Part shown: positions 32,962 to 39,611 of the stretch, piece after piece | How positions within the stretch are numbered: position 1 is the first letter of the stretch | How the letters are laid out: each line of letters begins with the position of its first letter | DNA from: a virus | Direction: 5' to 3' (one strand) | Virus record (IMG/VR): IMGVR_UViG_3300025326_000036 | Location: 1-56,696 of that record | Length of the DNA stretch: 56,696 nucleotides | The notes under the pieces: generated by a model | What the model saw: the letters and a program-made list of their open reading frames with translations, nothing else | What the model was told of the DNA's origin: nothing | Database searches by the model: none | Translations under genes and position numbers: made by a program

Positions 32962-34050
32962 TTACCCTTTGATGTTGATCAGCGGTTTGATGTGGTGAAC
33001 CACTCGGACCATCTCAGACTGCTGACGCATTACGTCGAAGATGTCCTTGTAAGCCAACGGCGATTCGTCCAGCGTATCATTGCCCACCTTGGCTGTCACA
33101 CCACACATGGTCGCCCTGAAATCATCCACGTTCAGTTTGCGTTGAGCCTCTTTACGACCCATCACCCTGCCTGCCCCATGTGAACTGGACCACAGCGCAT
33201 CGGGGTTGCCTTTGCCCTCAACGATGAAAGAGCCGTCCCGCATGTTGCCTGGGATAACACCCATCATGCCCACCTCGGCGTGGGTAGCCCCCTTACGATG
33301 AACCCACAGCCCGTCTTTCCACTCGGCGTGGTTGTGATTGCGGTTGATCAGTTGCTGCCAATCGGCGGAGCCGTCACAGTAGTGGGTCATTTCCCGCACG
33401 ACTCGTTGAATGATCTGGTGCCGGTTTTCCAGGGCGAATGCAAGGCAAAAAGCAAGATCGGTGATGTACGCCCGACCCTCGGACGATCTTGTATGGAATC
33501 CGAAATGACCCTCCCTTGCCCTACCGTCGCAGGATGCCATTTTCATGTAGTGGGTGGCGACGGCGTGCCCGATCCCTCTGGACCCCGAGTGAACGATGAT
33601 CCACACCCTGTCGGTCTCGTCATACCCAATTTCGATGAAATGGTTGCCGCTGCCGAGCGACCCGAGTTGGCGCAGACCGTTTTTACTGAAAATTGCAGCG
33701 GTGGCAGGTGTACACTCCGGTCCTTGCCATGCCGTATCCTTCTGGTTGTGGTTGAACCCGACCGGCACAGCACTGTAAACGCTGTTGAAAATTCCCACCG
33801 CATATTTAGCCACAGGTGCCTTGTTAAACGTGGTCGGAACAGCGCACATGCCGCAGCCGATGTCGTAGCCGACCCATGACGGGATGATCACACCGTCTGT
33901 GGCTATTACCGCGCCGATGGGCAGGGTGTAGCCTGTGTGGGCATCCGGCATGAGAGCGCCTTTGACGGCGAAATCCTGCTCCATTGCGCTGTTGAATTGG
34001 TCGATTGCGGATTGTTCGAGGATTTCTGCGAAAATGTGAGTCTCTTTCAT
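32962..34050 (-). CDS. rtcB: RtcB-type RNA-splicing ligase
   Basis: A 362-residue ligase, somewhat shorter than cellular RtcB (about 400-480). Visible motifs: MPDAHTGYTLPIGAVIAT, GYDIGCGM (metal-binding Cys 66), GSLGSGNHFIEIG, HSGSRGIGH and SSSHGAGRVMGRKEA, which contains the guanylylated-histidine region. RtcB joins 2',3'-cyclic phosphate and 5'-OH ends, as left by anticodon nucleases. AAAGGATACTACCT precedes the ATG. Next to it lie a tRNA fragment and tRNA-Pro, which fits an RNA-repair role during infection. Confidence 0.92.
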   Translation of the reverse strand: MKETHIFAEILEQSAIDQFNSAMEQDFAVKGALMPDAHTGYTLPIGAVIATDGVIIPSWVGYDIGCGMCAVPTTFNKAPVAKYAVGIFNSVYSAVPVGFNHNQKDTAWQGPECTPATAAIFSKNGLRQLGSLGSGNHFIEIGYDETDRVWIIVHSGSRGIGHAVATHYMKMASCDGRAREGHFGFHTRSSEGRAYITDLAFCLAFALENRHQIIQRVVREMTHYCDGSADWQQLINRNHNHAEWKDGLWVHRKGATHAEVGMMGVIPGNMRDGSFIVEGKGNPDALWSSSHGAGRVMGRKEAQRKLNVDDFRATMCGVTAKVGNDTLDESPLAYKDIFDVMRQQSEMVRVVHHIKPLINIKG

Positions 34051-34080
34051 AGGTAGTATCCTTTTGAAGAGTTATTTTTG

Positions 34081-34112
34081 TGGTCGGAGCGGTTGGATTT
34101 GAACCAACGGTT
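34081..34112 (-). pseudogene. 3' fragment of a tRNA gene (T-arm to CCA)
   Basis: The minus strand carries a T-arm GTTGG/TTCAAAT/CCAAC, then CGCTCCG, A and CCA, i.e. the last third of a tRNA. No matching 5' half, D-arm or anticodon arm lies within tRNA distance; the space upstream is the HNH gene, whose stop is 1 nt away. A G72/A73 end implies C1-G72, characteristic of bacterial tRNA-Pro. It may be a relic broken by the HNH gene or an attachment-site core copied from a host tRNA. Confidence 0.55.
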
Positions 34113-34431
34113 AAACTAGATTATGCTCTTTTCTGTGGCAATTTGCACATAACACATCACATTTGCTAATTTCTGCTAAGATACGTTTTCTACCTAGAGT
34201 TAGGTTATTTGCAATAACAAAATCTTTTTGTGCTGCATCTCTGTGGTGAAAGTCTAAGCAAGCAGGATGTGACTCACCACAACGAACACAACTTAAGGTC
34301 TGTTTATACTCACGAAGCCATTGTTGTTGGTTTTGTCTTCGTTGTTTACGTTGCTCCACAATCTCTGCTCGTTTAGATTGGTATCGTTTTTGATCGTACT
34401 CAATTCTATACTCAGGTGTCCATTGACTCAT
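34111..34431 (-). CDS. Small HNH endonuclease
   Basis: A 106-residue protein with CVRCGESHPACLDFHHRD and a later CANCHRKEH: the zinc-ribbon HNH type common as free-standing homing nucleases. The N-terminal part is a charged helix rich in Arg/Gln. The start MSQWTPEYRIEY was chosen because TAGGAG lies upstream and longer forms would read into the tRNA-Pro gene. It is wedged between tRNA-Pro and a tRNA fragment and is AT-richer than neighbouring genes. Confidence 0.85.
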   Translation of the reverse strand: MSQWTPEYRIEYDQKRYQSKRAEIVEQRKQRRQNQQQWLREYKQTLSCVRCGESHPACLDFHHRDAAQKDFVIANNLTLGRKRILAEISKCDVLCANCHRKEHNLV

Positions 34432-34501
34432 TGATAGTCTCCTAAACATAAGATGATGCGTTTGTAACATATGTTTTGAACAACTGTCAACAAGTTCAAA
34501 T

Positions 34502-34578
34502 TGGTCTGCTATAAATGACTTGAACATTTAACCTCTCCGTCCCAAACGGAGTGCTCTACCAAATTGAGCTAATAGCAG
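34502..34578 (-). tRNA. tRNA-Pro (anticodon UGG)
   Basis: A complete 77-nt cloverleaf on the minus strand: acceptor CTGCTAT/ATAGCAG, D-stem GCTC/GAGC, anticodon stem CTCCG/CGGAG with loop TTTGGGA (anticodon TGG), variable AGGTT, T-stem AAATG/CATTT with loop TTCAAGT, discriminator A and encoded CCA. All arms pair perfectly, and C1-G72 with A73 is typical for bacterial tRNA-Pro. It is read from the promoter at 34648-34676. Confidence 0.95.
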
Positions 34579-34591
34579 TTTTATAAACTTC

Positions 34592-34643
34592 GCGCTCCGG
34601 TCTGGTGTGGTGCCAGATTTTCCCCCGCTAAAGGTAGGAGCGC
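34592..34643 (-). other. 5' leader hairpin upstream of tRNA-Pro
   Basis: On the minus strand a 7-bp outer stem GCGCTCC / GGAGCGC encloses an inner hairpin TCTGG-CACCACA-CCAGA. The structure begins almost exactly where transcription from the adjacent promoter should start and ends 14 nt before the tRNA. It may protect or guide processing of the tRNA precursor. It does not form a tRNA itself. Confidence 0.4.
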
Positions 34644-34647
34644 AAAC

Positions 34648-34676
34648 ACATTAACGCTGTGTGGTGCGTATGTCAA
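34648..34676 (-). promoter_or_regulatory. Promoter for tRNA-Pro and the HNH/rtcB genes
   Basis: On the minus strand TTGACA (34671-34676), 17 nt, TAATGT (34648-34653); the spacer contains CACCACACAGCG. It overlaps the stop of a small upstream ORF and directly precedes the leader hairpin and tRNA-Pro. Confidence 0.6.
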
Positions 34677-34804
34677 GCGGTATTGTCACACGGGGTCTCA
34701 TCCAGTATGTTCAACACTTCCTCGACAATGATGCGCCGGACGAATGGGCATACCGTCGTGATGGCTAGTGTGATGATCGACTCTATGGCATCGCGGTATG
34801 TCAC
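34673..34804 (-). CDS. 43-residue small protein
   Basis: A GTG-start ORF whose start overlaps the upstream stop (GTGA): MTYRDAIESIITLAITTVCP then FVRRIIVEEVLNILDE. It is an amphipathic helix with a partly hydrophobic middle. Coupling and continuous packing of this cluster support it. No family was recognised. Confidence 0.4.
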   Translation of the reverse strand: MTYRDAIESIITLAITTVCPFVRRIIVEEVLNILDETPCDNTA

Positions 34805-34923
34805 TGTACAGCAACCTCGTCGCTGTCGTACACGAAATCGGCGGGATGGTAAACGTCATCGTGGACAACTAACCCATCGACACACTGTATCTCGCGGTTA
34901 CACCAGACGCACCAGTATCCCAT
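34801..34923 (-). CDS. 40-residue protein with CxxC
   Basis: MGYWCVWCNREIQCVDGLVV then HDDVYHPADFVYD. The CVWC...C...H pattern suggests a single zinc knuckle. GGGGAGGTAGC precedes the ATG and the upstream stop is 1 nt away. Acidic C-terminus. No family was recognised. Confidence 0.5.
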   Translation of the reverse strand: MGYWCVWCNREIQCVDGLVVHDDVYHPADFVYDSDEVAVQ

Positions 34924-34924
34924 G

Positions 34925-35197
34925 CTACCTCCCCGTGTCCAGTCGTTCAATCAGCCCGATCAGCAGGCGTTCCATGTGGGTGCTGCGGCACTGCTCCACG
35001 TCGATCCAGGGGCAGAAAAATATCTGGCTGAGGGTTATCTCGACCTCATGCACCCCGCAGCGTTCCTCGATGTCCGACACACTGGCCGCGAATGCTTTGA
35101 AGCACTCAAGCGACTTGATCTGGATGCCGTGGAAGCGGAGTTGAGTGATGGGAGCGGGTGGTCGCTTAGCCACGGCGCTGAGTGAGGTCCAACCCAT
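34925..35197 (-). CDS. Hypothetical protein, 90 aa
   Basis: MGWTSLSAVAKRPPAPITQL with a helical middle (LECFKAFAASVSDIEERCG) and a C-terminal amphipathic helix (MERLLIGLIERLDTGR). AAGGTGGCCG precedes the ATG. It overlaps the upstream gene by 32 nt. No family was recognised. Confidence 0.5.
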   Translation of the reverse strand: MGWTSLSAVAKRPPAPITQLRFHGIQIKSLECFKAFAASVSDIEERCGVHEVEITLSQIFFCPWIDVEQCRSTHMERLLIGLIERLDTGR

Positions 35198-35315
35198 CGG
35201 CCACCTTGGCGGCTTTGCTGGACTGACGGTCGTGCAGCACCTGAGCTACAGCCCTACACACTGTGGTGATGGGGATCGTGCCCCGCTTGGCTGGTGACTT
35301 CACCTGTTGCTTCAT
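35166..35315 (-). CDS. 49-residue basic protein
   Basis: MKQQVKSPAKRGTIPITTVC, then RAVAQVLHDRQSSKAAKVAD. Preceded by the recurrent GGAGGTGTGACC leader. Basic and helical; it may bind nucleic acid. No family was recognised. Confidence 0.5.
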   Translation of the reverse strand: MKQQVKSPAKRGTIPITTVCRAVAQVLHDRQSSKAAKVADGLDLTQRRG

Positions 35316-35317
35316 GG

Positions 35318-35455
35318 TCACACCTCCGCTGGCCGCCATACGGCGGTGAACGGTTTGTCGAAATCCACTGGTATAGCGCGATGGGGTGCTAGATACCAGC
35401 ACGGGATCGTGAACAACCTGCTGAGTGTTATCATTCGCTGCTGTCGCTGTGTCAT
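35318..35455 (-). CDS. 45-residue hypothetical protein ending -EV
   Basis: MTQRQQRMITLSRLFTIPCW, then YLAPHRAIPVDFD. It starts after GGAGGTGTGACC and ends -AEV-stop because its last codons are the same GGAGGTGTGA leader used by the next gene. No family was recognised. Confidence 0.45.
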   Translation of the reverse strand: MTQRQQRMITLSRLFTIPCWYLAPHRAIPVDFDKPFTAVWRPAEV

Positions 35456-35492
35456 GGTCACACCTCCGTGTGCTGTTGCCCTGCGCGGCAAT

Positions 35493-35521
35493 ACTATGCC
35501 CGTGTGTGAGGGCTATGTCAA
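35493..35521 (-). promoter_or_regulatory. Promoter for the small-ORF cluster
   Basis: On the minus strand TTGACA (35516-35521), 17 nt, CATAGT (35493-35498). The spacer TAGCCCTCACACACGGG shares TCACACAC with the portal promoter. It lies just downstream of the sigma-like gene and 38 nt before the next small ORF. Confidence 0.55.
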
Positions 35522-35543
35522 GGGGTTATTGCACCCTGCCTGG

Positions 35544-35729
35544 TCAAGCGTAAATCACCGGGTCCAGGCGCGACTCATCGGGGATCAGGTCCATACCGGC
35601 CAACCCCCGCCGTATCTTGCCAATAGCCTCCCGCTCGATCTGCTGGATGCGGGTGTGAGAGACGCCCATGACGTGGGTCATGCCGCCAGTGGCCTTGGCG
35701 GTCGTGTAGGTGGGTTTACGTGGGGGCAT
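35544..35729 (-). CDS. Sigma-70 region-4-like small DNA-binding protein
   Basis: A 61-residue protein whose core MGVSHTRIQQIEREAIGKIR matches the recognition helix of sigma-70 region 4 (V-S-x-x-R-I-x-Q-I-E). In sigma factors this part reads the -35 box. Here there is no region 2, so it is probably a transcription regulator or an anti-sigma-like decoy. AAGGGAGCCACC precedes the ATG, which overlaps the upstream gene by 14 nt. Confidence 0.65.
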   Translation of the reverse strand: MPPRKPTYTTAKATGGMTHVMGVSHTRIQQIEREAIGKIRRGLAGMDLIPDESRLDPVIYA

Positions 35730-36474
35730 TGGTGGCTCCCTTCAACGCAGTGTATACGGACGTTAGGCTGATACCAAGCAAAATGGCGGTATCTTTCCTC
35801 GACACACCAGCATCCAACATCGCTCTGATCGCGTCGAGTTGCACCCTTCTAGGTTTACGTGGCTTATTCGGTCGCATCCAACCATCTGGTCGAACGATTT
35901 TTGGGCGACCCATGACTTTTGATCCTGTGGGTTTACCCATCTTCGGTGTAGCAATGCATTCATCGAGTGCAATCAACCCGGCTGGATCAAACAAATCGTT
36001 CAATTTAGCAAATTCACCATGTAGTCGGATAGCAGCGTCGTTGTACACTTTGGCTGCTTCAACTACATCAGTAAAATAACCCAATCTATGCTCTACCCCA
36101 CCAGCATATATACGTGCCTCCCATTTTTTGTCTCTTTTACGCCACCATACACCTTTGTAACCTGACGATGTTGGCTTCTGATTGGGTCGTCTGTTCTGGC
36201 TATTACCTGAATAAGTACTCAACCGCAGGTTACAACGTCTGTTGTCCAGTCCGTTTCCGTTAATGTGGTCAACCGGACCATCAGGAAAACCCATTATCTC
36301 TCTGTGCATAGCCACATGCTTCTTATCAGCCATTTTTCCAAGCGACACCCGGCGGGCGTATGCTGATCTACTCTCCCGATGGTCGTAGACGTACCATCTG
36401 AACTGTGACAACCGCTCATAATCCTCATCGTCAACCAGAGCGGTGTACCCTCTACCTAGTGGTATCTCTCTCAT
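35716..36474 (-). CDS. HNH-AP2 endonuclease fused to a resolvase-like HTH
   Basis: A 252-residue protein. Residues about 15-95 hold the HNH part (KKHVAMHREIMGFPDGPVDH then INGNGLDNRRCNLR), residues about 105-160 an AP2-type DNA-binding domain (GYKGVWWRKRDKKWEARIYA, LGYFTDVVEAAKVYNDAA). The C-terminal about 40 residues (LDAGVSRKDTAILLGISLTS) closely resemble the HTH ending serine resolvases. It directly follows the serine recombinase (ATGA overlap). The fusion suggests the gene picked up or was inserted next to a recombinase tail. Confidence 0.85.
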   Translation of the reverse strand: MREIPLGRGYTALVDDEDYERLSQFRWYVYDHRESRSAYARRVSLGKMADKKHVAMHREIMGFPDGPVDHINGNGLDNRRCNLRLSTYSGNSQNRRPNQKPTSSGYKGVWWRKRDKKWEARIYAGGVEHRLGYFTDVVEAAKVYNDAAIRLHGEFAKLNDLFDPAGLIALDECIATPKMGKPTGSKVMGRPKIVRPDGWMRPNKPRKPRRVQLDAIRAMLDAGVSRKDTAILLGISLTSVYTALKGATNAPT

Positions 36475-37034
36475 TTCACACCAGCCTTCTGCTGGCGCAG
36501 TATCCGGTACACCGACGCCGATCCGATACCCAACTGGCGTGCTGCGGCCAGCCGTGTAAATCCCATGTCGAGTAGAGCCATCACCTGTTCGGTTTGGTTC
36601 CTGGCGCTCGGGTGGCGGCCTTTGTACCGCTTCTCGGATTGTGCCCGAATGATACCGTCACGCTGCCGCTCCAGCATCATCTCCCGCTCAAATTGGGCGA
36701 TGGCACCGAGTACCGTCAGCATCACCTTACCTGTGGGGGTGCTGGTGTCGATATTCACATTGAGAATGCGGAAGGTCACACCTCGCTTGGTCAAGTCCTC
36801 TACGATGGTCAGTAGGTGCTGTGTGCTGCGAGCTATGCGGTCAATCTTGCAGATGACCAGTACATCGCCCTTGGTGAGCCTGCCCATGAGTGTGGTCAGT
36901 TCGGGTCGGTCATCCTTGGCCCCGCTGACCTTCTCCTTGTAGATGTGTTGACATCCTGCCGCTGTGAGCTGTTCGATCTGTGCGTCAAGGTGCTGTGCTG
37001 CGGTTGAGACCCTTCCATACCCGTAGACTGTCAT
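36471..37034 (-). CDS. Small serine recombinase (resolvase/invertase family)
   Basis: A 187-residue recombinase of normal length. The catalytic serine is in YGYGRVST (S10); KIDRIARS and GAIAQFEREMMLERQRDG are the expected motifs, and the end (GFTRLAAARQLGIGSASVYR) is the DNA-binding HTH. This type resolves multimers or inverts short segments; it is not a large phage integrase. AGGAGGACACACCG precedes the ATG, with a good promoter 30-60 nt upstream. No obvious inverted crossover sites were found nearby by eye. Confidence 0.9.
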   Translation of the reverse strand: MTVYGYGRVSTAAQHLDAQIEQLTAAGCQHIYKEKVSGAKDDRPELTTLMGRLTKGDVLVICKIDRIARSTQHLLTIVEDLTKRGVTFRILNVNIDTSTPTGKVMLTVLGAIAQFEREMMLERQRDGIIRAQSEKRYKGRHPSARNQTEQVMALLDMGFTRLAAARQLGIGSASVYRILRQQKAGVK

Positions 37035-37064
37035 CGGTGTGTCCTCCTGTGATTTGATACCAGG

Positions 37065-37094
37065 AGAATACTATATCATTGATACGCCTGTCAA
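37065..37094 (-). promoter_or_regulatory. Promoter for the recombinase
   Basis: On the minus strand TTGACA (37089-37094), 18 nt, TATTCT (37065-37070), 30 nt upstream of the recombinase start. The surrounding sequence ATTGACAGGCGTATCAATGA has partial dyad character and could host an operator. Confidence 0.6.
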
Positions 37095-37391
37095 TGACTC
37101 ATTTAACCGATTTGTAAATTTTTGTACGCACCCTGTCAGGTGGGTGGCGGCCTTTACTCAACGAGCCGCAAAAGGGGTCATGGCTCCCCCTCCCTGGCGG
37201 AATGCACAGAATTTCCAGCCTGGCTCCCCGGTTGCTGGAGCTAGATCGCCTATCCATGCGGGTTCACGATACCAAACACAACATACGGTAGATCAATGGG
37301 CGATGGTTCATTGATACAATGCCTTGTAAAATGCCCCTAAGTTATTGATCTACTTACCAATCGCCCCCTCGATCACCTGGCCAGATGCCCG
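37095..37391. other. Non-coding gap upstream of the recombinase
   Basis: About 300 nt without a supported gene on either strand. It contains several short G/C blocks (GGGTGGCGGCC, CTGGCTCCCCGGTTGCTGGAG) and a stretch rich in TTGAT (ATTGATACAATG, TTATTGATCTAC). A crossover or operator site for the recombinase could lie here, but no clear inverted repeat of 10 bp or more was found. Confidence 0.3.
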
Positions 37392-37961
37392 TCATTTATA
37401 CCGATCCAGCTCAAACGGAAGGTAATCGGCCAAATTTCCGTTCAAATTAATGTTCTGCCTGACTATTGGGTCAACTCGATCCTGGACCATTGAGGCGGCG
37501 GCTAGCATGTTCGTGTGACTGGGGTAGACCTTCTCAATGTATTCAAGGGGTTGCGTCGGGTCGTCTTCCCTCATGACTGGCCGTCCGGTCGCTTTGTCGA
37601 TGATCAGGCGGCTCGTTTTGAGGGGTTTTCCCTTGAGTGCATTTTTGACCACGGACCCGGCCAGACGCTGCATTTCGACCGTGTGCAAGGAGTATTCTGA
37701 ACAATGAGCCTTTAGAATAGATACCGCTGCTGCGGATGGCTCTTTGTTATGTACCAGATTATAGGCGTCTTTCGGCTCAACTCCATGATCTACCACAAGT
37801 TTGATCGCCTTTCTAGTCCTATGCGTCAATGTTCCCTTGGGTTTGCCTGGTACCGTGGCGGTGTTCCCGCGCTTCGTGATATACGTCCTTGCTGTGGGTG
37901 TGGCTGTCACACTCGGCGCTGCCGCTGCTGCAAAAATCCCTTCTGGATCAAAGTCTTCCAT
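37392..37961 (-). CDS. Putative terminase small subunit or DNA-binding protein
   Basis: A 189-residue protein. After a disordered N-terminus comes an HTH-like stretch (THRTRKAIKLVVDHGVEPKD), a helical middle and the motif TNMLAAASMVQDRVDPIVRQ, which I associate with phage small terminase-type proteins that recognise packaging DNA. It is upstream on the same strand but about 4.4 kb from terL. It has its own promoter (38027-38056). The assignment is by pattern only. Confidence 0.45.
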   Translation of the reverse strand: MEDFDPEGIFAAAAAPSVTATPTARTYITKRGNTATVPGKPKGTLTHRTRKAIKLVVDHGVEPKDAYNLVHNKEPSAAAVSILKAHCSEYSLHTVEMQRLAGSVVKNALKGKPLKTSRLIIDKATGRPVMREDDPTQPLEYIEKVYPSHTNMLAAASMVQDRVDPIVRQNINLNGNLADYLPFELDRYK

Positions 37962-38026
37962 AACTGAGTATTCCTTTTACTCACTGGTGTGTTGAAAATG
38001 TACTCACTGACTATTTGCCTCGCGGG

Positions 38027-38056
38027 ATAATAACGCATGGGTGTGCCGTGTGTCAA
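38027..38056 (-). promoter_or_regulatory. Promoter for the minus-strand block at 38 kb
   Basis: On the minus strand TTGACA (38051-38056), 18 nt, TATTAT (38027-38032); the spacer starts CACGGCACACCC. It lies 66 nt before the possible small-terminase start. Confidence 0.6.
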
Positions 38057-38215
38057 GAGGCATGATCACATGCGGCGCTGCCTGGCCGTGTGACGAGGTG
38101 AGCGGTGGCCAGAACTCCCAATGGCTGTATTTTCCTGTAATCGTTCTGGGGTTGTTGATTTCATTGAATAAATCTGAATCCCAGTGGCGCGCTCCATATC
38201 GCCTATGTAATTAGT

Positions 38216-38288
38216 GATAAAAGATAAATATTGAATCTATTATTCTATTATATAATACAGTAATAACATCACATATTTATCTTTTATC
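38216..38288. repeat. 16-bp perfect inverted repeat around an AT-rich core
   Basis: GATAAAAGATAAATAT (38216-38231) is repeated inverted at 38273-38288, with a 41-nt AT-rich spacer including ATTATATAATA. Both arms are flanked by GTGAT-type ends. It lies in the roughly 500-nt gap between divergent genes, a place expected for operators, divergent promoters or an origin. The rest of the gap (38057-38562) shows no supported gene. Confidence 0.7.
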
Positions 38289-38562
38289 ATCACCACTATA
38301 CATTAACTAATAGAAAGTAAAGGGATTAAAATAGAGAAGGGTTAAGTGACTGAAATTATTGATTTCCCGCTACTCTATCATGGTTGGAATAGCATATGGA
38401 GTAACGGGGTGGCCGGTGACGTAATTACAGGTAGTTACAGCGTCGGCTGCTGGCCGCTGTGAGGCGTGTGAAAATAAATGCTTGTTGCTGTTGTAGTCAG
38501 TAGAAATCTGTGTTACTACGTCGTATCAGAGTTTCATAATAACTACGGTAAAGGGGTACCAC

Positions 38563-39279
38563 ATGGCAACTCAGTCATACAAGTGTTTAAAGTGCGGGAT
38601 GGAGTGGAATAGTAATAAACCGGGACATCCTGTCCAGTGCAAAAGGTGCAAGCGGAAAGATTGGGACGGGCTACATAATAGCACGGGGCGGCTGCTGTCT
38701 GCCCCGGTGGTGCGGGTTGCTGCAGCGGCGGTGCCGAGTGTGACGGTTGGCGTGCCGTGTACCTGTGCATGGTGCGGCGGTTCTTGGGTGTCGCGGTCTG
38801 CTGAGACGGTCCCGGTGCAATGCCCCAAGTGCAAGCGGGTGAAGTGGGGTGGTGTCGATCCATTCGACCCTGAGGGGTTGCTAGAGCCTGGCCGGTGCAA
38901 GTGTGACAAGTGCGGTAATGATTGGATAAGCAAGGTTGCTGGATTGCCTAAGGCTTGCCCATCGTGCCGGGCAACGAATTGGAGTAAGGCTGCTGTTGAT
39001 GCTTGGGTACATGAGCGGAAAAACCCTGAGTTGGCCGATTGCGCTATTAAATGGTTCTATGCGTCAACGGGTCCACGTGGCGCGAAAGAGTTGCAAGGTG
39101 ACCCGGTAACAGGGACACACCAATGGCATGTGAATATAACCGGCCTATGTAATATCTGCGGTTGGAATAATCTTACCGGTGTGCAAGTCGGCAACAATAA
39201 CCCTACACCGATAACGGAAGCTGAACGTGAGCGGCGTATAACGCAATGGGAGATGGAAAACCCTGGGGAGAAATGGTAA
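38563..39279 (+). CDS. Tandem zinc-ribbon protein
   Basis: A 238-residue protein with three similar zinc ribbons: YKCLKCGMEW...CKRCKRKDW (residues 6-34), CTCAWCGGSW...CPKCKRVKW (67-95) and CKCDKCGNDW...CPSCRATNW (113-140). Each has C-x2-C, a Trp, then C-x2-C, x5, W. A fourth CNIC lies near residue 197 after a helical segment. Such arrays bind nucleic acid or protein partners. AAAGGGGTACCAC precedes the ATG. It is the first gene of a short plus-strand unit. Function unknown. Confidence 0.65.
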   Translation: MATQSYKCLKCGMEWNSNKPGHPVQCKRCKRKDWDGLHNSTGRLLSAPVVRVAAAAVPSVTVGVPCTCAWCGGSWVSRSAETVPVQCPKCKRVKWGGVDPFDPEGLLEPGRCKCDKCGNDWISKVAGLPKACPSCRATNWSKAAVDAWVHERKNPELADCAIKWFYASTGPRGAKELQGDPVTGTHQWHVNITGLCNICGWNNLTGVQVGNNNPTPITEAERERRITQWEMENPGEKW

Positions 39280-39560
39280 TGACAAAGCGAAAAGCGACGA
39301 AAGCGGAACGATTGGAAACAAAGCGGCTATCTAGCGAAAAATGGTACGATTGGCACGTCAAGCATTACCCGGCTGTAGTGATGCTGCCTGACGCAAAGCC
39401 TGACGGGTTACTGAGTAAGGCGGCGGCTATCGCTGGCGGGGTGCGGTGGTATCGTACCGGTGAGAGGTTGCCGTGTGGCCATGCAAGTTGGCAATTCGTG
39501 AGCAATGATAAGTGCCGGGCGTGCGGTCTGGTTGCTGCGGTTGCGGGTATGGAGCGATAA
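39279..39560 (+). CDS. Small zinc-binding-type protein, 93 aa
   Basis: MTKRKATKAERLETKRLSSE gives a basic N-terminus; the C-terminal LPCGHASWQFVSNDKCRACG suggests a CxH...CxxC zinc site. The start was set at the ATG overlapping the upstream TAA (TAATG), with GGGGAG before it. No family was recognised. Confidence 0.55.
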   Translation: MTKRKATKAERLETKRLSSEKWYDWHVKHYPAVVMLPDAKPDGLLSKAAAIAGGVRWYRTGERLPCGHASWQFVSNDKCRACGLVAAVAGMER

Positions 39561-39611
39561 GCGGTGCCGGTACGTGAGCCGGTGTGAATGTATAACAAGG
39601 GGATTAAGACA

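Noticed and set aside
34081-34578. A single tRNA split by an intron carrying the HNH gene
   Set aside because: The upstream tRNA-Pro is complete by itself with a perfect acceptor stem and CCA, so the downstream piece belongs to a different tRNA; no self-splicing intron features were seen.
36471-37034. Integrase making this a proven temperate phage
   Set aside because: The recombinase is of the short resolvase/invertase type, not a tyrosine or large serine integrase, and no CI-like repressor was recognised; lifestyle stays open.
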